A stretch of 64,000 bases of DNA from Ridgeia piscesae. Its lineage: Eukaryota > Annelida > Polychaeta > Sabellida > Siboglinidae. This document shows positions 48,882 through 57,485 of the stretch, one piece after another. How positions within the stretch are numbered: the first letter of the stretch is position 1; each line of letters begins with the position of its first letter. The stretch spans positions 802,001-866,000 of the forward strand of contig JAODUO010000180.1 in the NCBI GenBank assembly GCA_025642075.2. Direction: 5' to 3'. The notes beneath the pieces are model-generated. The model ran no database searches and was not told where the DNA came from. It was given only the letters and a program-made list of their open reading frames with translations. The position numbers and the translations under genes are program-made.

Positions 48882-48960
48882 ATGGTACCGTTTAACACTG
48901 GCACACTCCTACTGGCAGTTTTGTCTGTCTTCTGTCAACAAACTGGTGGAATTAAGTACG
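48882..48960 (+). CDS. Gene E exon 1: signal peptide
   Basis: Leader TLLLAVLSVF followed by CQQT; donor G|GTAAGT, phase 1. Confidence 0.75.
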
Positions 48961-50077
48961 GTAAGTTCTATGTACATTTTCACTTCTAGATTATGAGTGG
49001 TAAAATAATAAAATTTGTGATAACTTTGGAAATAATGATTTTTCTATACATCTCACCTATGAAGCTTAGACAGCAAGAAATACACTTAATCTTGGAGTTA
49101 TGAACAAAATATTTCATACTTTGTTTGTCTGTAAACCTCTCAATTTCATTGCAGGACTAACATGTAAGATTTGTTGTAGGAATATCACTTCTGGTTAGTA
49201 TTAATTTATAATAAAATTATTCATCAGAAAACAAATCTTCTGAAAGTACAGTCCCAGTCCCACAGTTTGAGTTACAACTCAAAGCAGCTACTGACACGCT
49301 TGACTGCACATTCCACTTGTCAGTAGCACTCACTGTCAGCTACTTCCTCTTACATGGCACTCCCTGGCTGTCAGCCAGCTTGTGACACTTCAGCTGACCT
49401 TGTTCCCAGCACATTCAACCAGTCAGTTCAGTGAAAGCACACACATTTTAAAATCATGACTTTTATCATCTTCCAATGCATGATTAATCTAAGCCATTAT
49501 GTATATGTGCATTTTACAATGATGTTCTTATGTCCTTGTATATAGTGCAGTAACTAACTCCTGGGATTGCTCAGAGCACTTTAACTTTACTTCTTTTACT
49601 TCTCTGGGAAGTATCCAGCCATTAATACACAGGCTGTTCATCCAGCACTGTATTAAGCCATTCATACAGCTGATTGAAACGAATTTGCCCAAGATTTGAT
49701 ACAGCAGGACAGGATTCAAACCCTGGTTCTCTCAGTCAAGAGTCCAAAGTTCTAATCAGTAACCACAGTGCCTCTGCGCTACCACAATATGGTTATTCCA
49801 ATGAAAACGGAACCTCTCTAAATTCCACGGGTCTTATCAGTTGTAATGATCCATCTTGCCAGTCATATGCCAGTATCTGGATTAAACCCCTGTTTCAGAA
49901 TGATCCGATTCCATATCAAAGAATCAAAACAAACTACAGAATAAACACTGTTGTGTTCATTGTAAGTTATCATGACAGATTTAGAACAAATGCTACCCCC
50001 GGGGTAAATATTGAATACATTCATATATTTATATATATATATATATATATATTCAATATTTACCCGGGTGTATTATA

Positions 50078-50146
<69 letters not shown>

Positions 50147-51894
50147 ATATGTAAATTACTGTCACTATGCCTCCTTCTTCTGGTCAGTAAATCATTCCTA
50201 ATTGTATTTTTGTTGCTGTCACAGAGTTTTCATTGGGCTGTTTTTTAAATAATGACGGTGATGCCTCTCTACATTGTGGATATATATAGAGAATTCAACT
50301 TATGGAAGAAGTGCTCCTGAATGTACATCTAATGACACATGTTGTCCTACATCAACAATCTGCACGACTGATGTAAAATCAGACCACATGCAATGGTTGA
50401 GGAATAAGTGCAATGGAAAACAAAGTTGTTTGATAGGAACGCTAGACATCGGTGAAGGTTATTGCAACGGAGATTCTACTGATTATGAATCAATTACTTA
50501 CATCTGCAGCACCGAAGCCTCAAGTAAGTATGCAACAGACTTTTAGTTCAGACCATCACTACGTACACACATAGTCACAAATTCTCAGTACATCTCAAAT
50601 TTTGTTCACACTTACATATGTTGTCAAGAACAAGTAGGTTTTAAAAATAAAATATACATTTTAATCGAAACAGACTTGCATCAATGCAATTTCTATTATG
50701 TTAATAAGCACTTTTCAAATTTGCATTTTTTAAACCAGTGTGTATGCATGTGCATGGATGCATATGTGCCTATGTTTGTGTGCCTATTTCGGAGGTGCTT
50801 GTGTGTCTGTTTGAGTGTCTGTGTGCCTGTTTAGGCGTTTGAGTGCATGCATGTGCACGTGTGTGCACATTCATTTTATTTTTCATGTAAAAAATATGAA
50901 AACGTAATGCAAAAAATCAACCATTTCCAACTGCATTAAACATATTCATGGCAGCGGTAACCTCAGAATACAAAGTAGAACAGCCTAAATAAAATAATCA
51001 CTATCCTCAAGGCTAACATTTTGTTAATGGAGAGATACTTGAACAAGTACTGAGGTGTGACGTTGGTATGCGTCATGTTCCTAGTTTTATTTGATATGCA
51101 TACCTTATTAATACCTTATAAAAATTATCATATTTTGATTCAGAAGCAGGGTACAAAGAGTTGCCCTGATTGAAGAATGTATAGCATTGTCTTCACCTAC
51201 AGATACTCACAAGATCAATCACACTCACAAGATCAATGCGAGGCATATTCCTGATTTGCACTGTTGTCAAAGGAAACATCGCAATCTCCTACCCAGTAGT
51301 ACACTACATTTGTCACACACTAGGGTCTACAGGCATAACTCAGATGAGGTGGTTTTCTTTGTAAACTTACTACACCTAACACCTAGTTCTGATCCTTCTA
51401 TTTGCAGAGAGCATCACAGGCTGCCAATATAAGAATAGTGGTACATTTGATTTGTACTGTCCACGGAACAACTATATCCACATAGTAAATGGAGAGTTAG
51501 GAAGAAGTGCGTCATGGTGTTGGAAGATATGCTGCCAATCACATAATGAATGCACAGTTGCTACAACCACAGACCGACTCCAACAGTTAAAGACGTCATG
51601 TGATGGGAAACAAAGATGTTCAATATCTGTGGCCGAGGGAGAGTGTTCCTGGAAATCTTGGTTGTGGGTAACCCAGAATGGACCCACAGACTATGAAAAA
51701 GTTATTTATATTTGCAACAACAATCCTCCAGGTAAGTACCCATTGCTTTGGTTTATGTGTCATTAAATGCACTTGCTTGTGAGTGATTGATTACTGGGTG
51801 ACATGCAGTTTTCTAGAATTTACACTCTGAACAGCTTTAATTTAAATTCATATTTACACCAATACTGCATCGGTGTGTGTGTGTGTGTGTGTGG

Positions 51895-51929
<35 letters not shown>

Positions 51930-52228
51930 CGTGCGTGCGTGCGTGTGTGTGCGTGTGAGTGTGCGTGTGAAGTGTGTGTGTGTGTGTGTGTGTGTGTGTT
52001 GTGTGTGCGTGCGTGCATGCGTGCGTGCGTGCGTGCGTGAGTGTGTGTTGTGTGTGTGTGTGTGTGTATGTGTGTGTGTGTTGTGTGTGTGTGTTGTGCG
52101 TGCATGCGTGCGTGCGTGCGTGTGCATGCGTGCGTGCGTGCGTGCGTGAGTGTGTGTTGTGTGTGTGTGTGTTGTGTGTGTGTGGGTGTGTGTGTTGTGC
52201 GTGCATGCATGCGTGCGTGCGTGCGTGG

Positions 52229-52264
<36 letters not shown>

Positions 52265-52271
52265 TGATGTA

Positions 52272-52350
<79 letters not shown>

Positions 52351-53717
52351 TGTGAGTGTGCGTGCGCTTGATGATTTCCTGTCACAAACATGTTAAGGTA
52401 GTAAGCTATTATTACAGGGCAATCAACAGCGGCTGTACCAACAACATTGGCTGATGCTGCAACAACCACAGCCGCTGCAATCACATCCACAGCAGATGCA
52501 CCGACATATTTGAATGTTGTCACTACAACCACAGCTGATGCAGCAAAATCCACAACTGTTGCTGCCACAGATGTGACTGCTGCAACAACAACCACAGCTG
52601 TTGCAGCCACATCCACAGTTAATGCAGTGATATCCACAGGTACCATTTCAACAACTGAGACCTCCACAGCAGCCAGCATTGACAACAGCAGAAGGAAATC
52701 TTCACACACTAAATCAGATGGCAGCAGTCAAAGCAATACTGGTGAGACAAAATAATATTCAGTGTTATTGGTCACATGACTGTAGCTGTAATCACAGGAA
52801 TGTTGTATCCACTAAGTTTTAATAGACCAACAACCTGATGGATTCATCTGACAATACTAAGATAAAAAGCATGCAGGAAAGTGTGGACAGTGTGTTATAT
52901 TATAAATGTCTTAGGGCAGTGTTACAAAAATTAATGTTTTCTGAATTATAGTAATTATACTGATGAGGTTACCATTTTTGGGAGTCTAATTTTCCACACT
53001 CTACTGTTACACAAATAATTTTACACATCCGACGGTGAACATAAATGGCAGATTTATCAAGTGAGATTTGTGCATGTCACATTATATCCTTCAACTGATG
53101 GCAGCGGGCAATTGATGGCCATGTACACATTGGTGCAGTGGTTGTTAGGCTGAATGCACCAATACTTTCAGTTGTGTGTCTGAAAAAGATGAGTCATTGT
53201 CACTCAGTTGTTGTTGTTGTTGTTGTTGCAGCTCTCACAGTGGGACTGGTGTCAGCAGCTTGTGTTGTGGTTATCGCTGCTGTCTTAGTCATCATCATCT
53301 GCTGGAGGAGGTCGGTGAAACTCTCAAAATAGATGTGTACAAAATTACTGTTAGTTTAAACAGTTTTTTCATTACTATGGTGTATCGGTTAGATCAGCCT
53401 AGACAATGTGACCTTGATATTGATTTGCCCCTCTCCAAATTTGGACTCTGATGAAAGGTTTTGATGAGTACTTGTTTTGTTTCAAAATCAGGATAACATT
53501 TTAGGGGGTTGGAACAAGACATAATTCCCCCAGCACACTAAATAAATGTTGCCCATACTAATAGTAACAGGCATCACACAGGTGTTTACAGAGTCAATTA
53601 TTATGACCACATATACATCTCTCACTGGTGGTATATATTAATGAATGTGTTACTCCCATTTATTTATCCATCTAAAATATGTTTGCCAGAAGAATAAAAT
53701 ATAGAAAATTGGTGTTT

Positions 53718-53775
<58 letters not shown>

Positions 53776-54604
53776 TGACATAAGCAATAAGAACTGCAGA
53801 TATAAGAAACACCCATTTAAAGGGAACAATGGTGAAATCCACATTCTGCCTGGCACTGTCTTACTTTTGACCAACTCCCAACGTGTTCTTTATAGCGGGT
53901 CCACTTTATGTTCAAATATGAGTAGATTAATTATTCAAATACACGAGACGTTATCACTTACTTACTACAACTTATCTTGTTGCAGACGTACAGGTCCAGC
54001 CAGTCGACCAGCCCTGGACAATCACCAGACTCCACAGCCTGAAATGAATCTCTACGACACGACAGACTCTTACCAACCTCCACTACCCGACACTAATGTG
54101 TACGAAACCGTGCCAGAAGACACCATTACACATCCACCTGGTGGGGAACATGTGTACTACAACAGTATTGAGCAGACAGTGGTGCTACCTGGTGGTGAAC
54201 ATGTGTACTACAACGAGCAGTCTGGGGCAAGAGCAGTGAAGGACACACGACAGAAAAACCAACAGACCTCACCAGACGTTGCACTTGATGAGTTGTACAG
54301 CACGCCAAACAAACAGAGCAAACCTGAGAATGACTCGGAAGACTACAACTATGTGTGGACAACCGGGGGTAGTGGAGGGGCTGGGGGGAGTGGAGGGGAA
54401 ACAAATGCGCAAAACCAGGACCTAGAATATGTAGACATTGACCACAGTGGGAACCCAAACAAAAGGTCACAGGGGATTAACCCAAGTTCACCAGGGGTCA
54501 CTTACACTGAAGTCCAGCGTAAGAAGGATGCGGCCACTGACCAGCAGGTGGAGACACCTAGTGACAGCAACATGCAGATGGTCAAAAACGAACTCTATAA
54601 TTAA
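48882..54604 (+). CDS. Gene E: receptor with two SUEL exons (first frameshifted), stalk, TM and ITIM tail (474 aa if exon 2a skipped)
   Basis: Exons 48882-48960, 50225-50523 (2a, frameshifted), 51408-51731 (2b), 52418-52741, 53232-53310 and 53986-54604; stop TAA at 54602-54604. All are bounded by GT-AG with phases 1, 1, 1, 1, 2. Exon 2a is 299 nt, not a multiple of 3; every other symmetric exon is. Because 2a and 2b are both phase 1-1, skipping 2a gives a complete 474-residue receptor with one lectin domain. It is the only gene with a lectin-exon duplication. The tail has two ITIMs 25 residues apart and two PGGEHVYYN repeats not seen in A-D. Confidence 0.75.
49993..50145. repeat. AT-rich palindrome and (TA)n
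   Basis: GGGGTAAATATTGAATA (near 50000) is inverted as TATTCAATATTTACCC (near 50055) around a TA run, followed by more TA repeats. Likely cruciform or replication-slippage site. Confidence 0.85.
50225..50523 (+). pseudogene. Gene E exon 2a: SUEL lectin exon with frameshift in a TA repeat
   Basis: Starts EFSLGCFLNNDGDASLHCG in frame, then TATATATA at 50281-50288 runs into TAG. The rest of the domain (YIENSTYGRS, DTCCPTSTIC, CNGKQSC, TDYESITYIC) is intact in another frame up to donor A|GTAAGT. Comparison with exon 2b and gene F suggests two TA units are missing. It may be a true null exon, a polymorphism, or an assembly error in the microsatellite. Confidence 0.8.
51408..51731 (+). CDS. Gene E exon 2b: SUEL lectin domain
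   Basis: ESITGCQYKNSGTFDLYC, YIHIVNGELGRSA (no NxT sequon), KICCQSHNEC (Q for P), CDGKQRC, a longer loop CSWKSWLWVTQ, then TDYEKVIYIC. 324 nt, phase 1-1. Nearest to the gene F lectin. Confidence 0.85.
51871..52366. repeat. (TG)n/(TGCG)n microsatellite, about 500 bp
   Basis: Mixed TG, TGCG and TGTTG repeats in the intron between lectin exon 2b and stalk of gene E. It creates long Cys/Val and His/Thr frames that are artefacts. Potential Z-DNA former. Confidence 0.97.
52418..52741 (+). CDS. Gene E exon 3: Thr/Ala-rich stalk
   Basis: 108 codons with repeated TTTTADAA, TTTTAVAATST-type words, ending SDGSSQSNTG. Phase 1-1, acceptor TATTACAG. Probably an O-glycosylated spacer. Confidence 0.78.
53232..53310 (+). 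CDS. Gene E exon 4: transmembrane helix
   Basis: ALTVGLVSAACVVVIAAVL then VIIIC and WRR; acceptor preceded by six TTG units. Donor GTCGGT is weaker than in the paralogs. Confidence 0.83.
53721..53771. repeat. (TA)n microsatellite
   Basis: TA run in the last intron of gene E. Confidence 0.95.
53986..54604 (+). CDS. Gene E exon 5: ITIM tail with VYYN repeats
   Basis: Motifs: NLYDTT, NVYETV, PGGEHVYYN twice (YxN docking type), ELYSTPNKQSK, DYNYVW, a Gly-rich insert GGSGGAGGSGG, LEYVDI and VTYTEV (ITIMs 25 apart), C-terminal MVKNELYN. Acceptor TTGTTGCAG, phase 2 in. Confidence 0.85.
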
Positions 54605-55474
54605 TTTTGTGTTATATACATGATAAACATAGACTGTTTAACAGAAAATTATATTGTATACTTTAGAATAATAATTGTCAAAGTTCTATAGTGTCATTGT
54701 TCTCAAATATCTCAGTTCGGAGCCGTAACTTACAAAATCATCAAACGTTATCATGAATGGGGACAGGCAGAGTCATTACTGGAGCATGGGACAACTGACA
54801 GCTTAGGGTGGGACAGGAGCCTTAAGTTCATATTAATGTACTTTAAATGTTATACAGACGAAAGGAATGGATGGATTCATAAAATATTTCTATAGTGATA
54901 TATGATTATACATATATGTATTATATACGCACTCTATATATACACTATATATATACTGTATACATAATAATTGTTTTATTATATGCAATTGTACTGATTC
55001 AAAAGACCATTAAATTTTACATTAACTTTTGCACATTACACACCATTTCATTTTAACTGACCACTGCTTAAGAAACCAGTCAGTCGACTGTTTAGAACAT
55101 ACTGTTGGTTGCTAGTTGGCTACCAAATCACAGTCTATTAATGTCATATGAAGCTTGAAGCCAAACTCATGAGTGATTCTTGCCATATATGTAATAGTTA
55201 TTATTGTCAGGCATTTGGTTTGTTCACTTATTTGTTCACATTTGTATTGCTATCTTATATCATCACACATAATACGATTAATAGTCATGGGTAATGGCCT
55301 ACTCATTTACATTTAAACATGACAATTATGTTTAGATGTGTCTTTATTTTAATATGATAATCATGTGTATATAAAACATACATCATCACACAGGTGTAGA
55401 CACAGCTTAATAATCATTCATGGACCTCATTCATCCTCAGCATATTGAAAGAAAATGTACGTTATTCACGGATG
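54605..55474. other. Intergenic E-orphan tail 2
   Basis: No gene; about 54735-54815 matches the dispersed repeat in intron 1 of gene A. ATTAAA near 55009 could be a late poly(A) signal for gene E. Confidence 0.5.
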
Positions 55475-56465
55475 TAAAGGACGAGCCAGTCAACCAGCCT
55501 TGCGCAGCCATCAGTTTACACAACTGCGAGCCTGTCATTCACAAGCTGTAACTAATTTGTATCAACCATCTCAGAAGATGTCATGACACGTCCATCTTAT
55601 GACACACATCGCCATGATGACAACAATAATGAAGAAAGTGATGCCATTTGGTGACACTCATGTGTACTATAACTATGGAGTGATGCCACCTGTTGACACC
55701 CATGTGTACTACAATGACCAGTCTGGGACGAGAGGTGCGAAAACCCACCACAGACTTGACTTGATGAGTTGTACAGTCAGCCAAATAAACAGAGCAAACC
55801 TTGGACTGATTCAGAAGAGTGTGACTATGTGTGGACAGCTGGGGGAATGGAGGGGCAGGGGTGTGGAAGGGCTGGGAGGAGTGGAAGGGCTGGGGCTCAG
55901 TGGGAAGGTTGGGAGAGTGGAAGGGCTGGGAGGAATGAAAGGGCTGGGAGGAGTGGAAGGGCTGGAGGAGAGGGAAGGTTGGGAGAGTGGAAGGGCTGGG
56001 AGGGCTGGGAGGAGTGGATTAGGGCTGGGGGAGTGGGAAGGTTGGGAGAGTAGAAGGGCTGGGAGGAGTAGAAGGGCTGGGGGAATGGCAGGGTTGGAGG
56101 AGTGAGAGTGTTGGGGAGTGGGAGGGTTGTGGGAGTGGCAGGGCTGGGGAGAGTGGAGGAGCTAGGGGAGTGGAGTGGCTGTGGGGGAGTGGAGGGGTTG
56201 GGGGATTGGAGGGGTTGGACGAGTGGGAGGGTTGGTGGAGTGTGAGGGTTGGGGAATGAGACAAATGTGGAAAACCAGGATCTAGAATATGTTGACATGA
56301 ACTACAGTGTGACCCTGGACCAAAAGGTCAGGAGTCTGACCCAGGTCAGCAGAGGTCACTTATACTGAAGTCCACCGTAAGAATGATGCAGACACTGACA
56401 AGCAGGTGGGTGATGGAGACACCTGGTGACAGTGATATGCTGATGGTTGTAAATTAACTATATAA
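55475..56465 (+). pseudogene. Orphan tail-exon relic 2
   Basis: Aligns along the gene E tail exon: GGACGAGCCAGTCAACCAGC at the start, DTHVYYN twice, DELYSQPNKQSKP, ECDYVW, an expanded Gly-rich repeat, QDLEYVDMNYS and a final remnant of MQMVKNELYN. Several frameshifts and stops; no lectin, stalk or TM exons. Pseudogene of an E-like paralog. Confidence 0.85.
55845..56260. repeat. G-rich minisatellite inside the orphan tail
   Basis: Units GAAGGGCTGGGAGGAGTG and variants, about 12-30 bp, an expansion of the short Gly-rich coding tract seen at 54364-54405 in gene E. Antisense Pro/Ser ORFs are artefacts. Confidence 0.93.
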
Positions 56466-57397
56466 AAACATTAGTACAGCAATATGTAACTAAGATGTTC
56501 ATACACGCAATATTATACAATTAATTATTAAACAGTTGTCATTAAAAATAATCATCACATTTGAAAGATAAATAAATGTTTAGACACTATTTAAACATGA
56601 AATTGTAGATCTTCAATGAGAGCAGATTATAGACAATCTAGTATATAATAATAATATAGATTAGTATGCATGCTGATAGAATTTTACTACTAAATTCTGC
56701 GGTCCTTCAGACATTTGATTTGTAGAAAACCATTACTGGTAGCATTTGTTGATACCCCTAATTTATTAATATTAGTAATAATATTAATAATAGTAATAAT
56801 AATATTGGCAATAGTTAAAGATTGTTCGCAACAGATGGAAGCCCAAGAATCAGTTGGGAGTCCTAGACTCACTTGAAGTATGCTCTGCCTGTATTACAGA
56901 AGTCATGGTCTGGTAATGTTCAACTGTGGAGACTGAAGATAGTAAGCGTAAATGGTACATATTGTGTGCGGCCAAGCATGACAACCAACTGAGGTAGCAA
57001 ACTAAAAATAAACTCTGTGTTTCTTTCAACAAGAGGGGACAAACAGGCTGCAGAGTTACCAGAAACAACAATATCAGGAAATCAAGCTGGTGTCAATGGC
57101 TGTGACTCAACAGTTGGGTCTGAGTAACAGCTCTGGCTACATTCCAGTGTCACACTTGACAGGGCTAACAACAAACAAGTCTCCGAGTATGTGCTGCTTG
57201 TTGTGGACATATTCAGGTCAGTGAATTCAAATTAGAAAGAGATGGAGATTGGAAAGAAACTATTTAGTGCAACATAGTTACAGGAAAGTCAACATTAATG
57301 GTTGAATTAGTTTATCAAAGTCAAAGGTAGTGCTGTCTTGTGATAGAATTTTGTATGCAGATTTCTATCAAAAGGTCAGCCAGAAGACCTAGGCACC
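56466..57397. other. Upstream region of gene F with a short CR1 relic
   Basis: Segment about 57225-57325 matches the CR1 endonuclease part at about 60110-60210 (CAACATAGTTACAGGAAAGT, TCAACATTAA), + strand. The rest shows nothing recognisable. Confidence 0.6.
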
Positions 57398-57485
57398 ATG
57401 TTGCTGTTTGACTCTCATGGGACACTCTTACTGACAGTGTTGTGTGTCATCTGTCCACAGACTGTGGGAACTACCAGTGTACCAG
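57398..57485 (+). CDS. Gene F exon 1: signal peptide
   Basis: Leader GTLLLTVLCVI followed by CPQT, a variant of the CQQT block; donor G|GTAAGT, phase 1. Confidence 0.75.

Noticed and set aside
51820..52709. 290-aa minus-strand His/Thr ORF and plus-strand Cys/Val ORFs
   Set aside because: Translation of TG/TGCG repeats, plus antisense of the gene E stalk.
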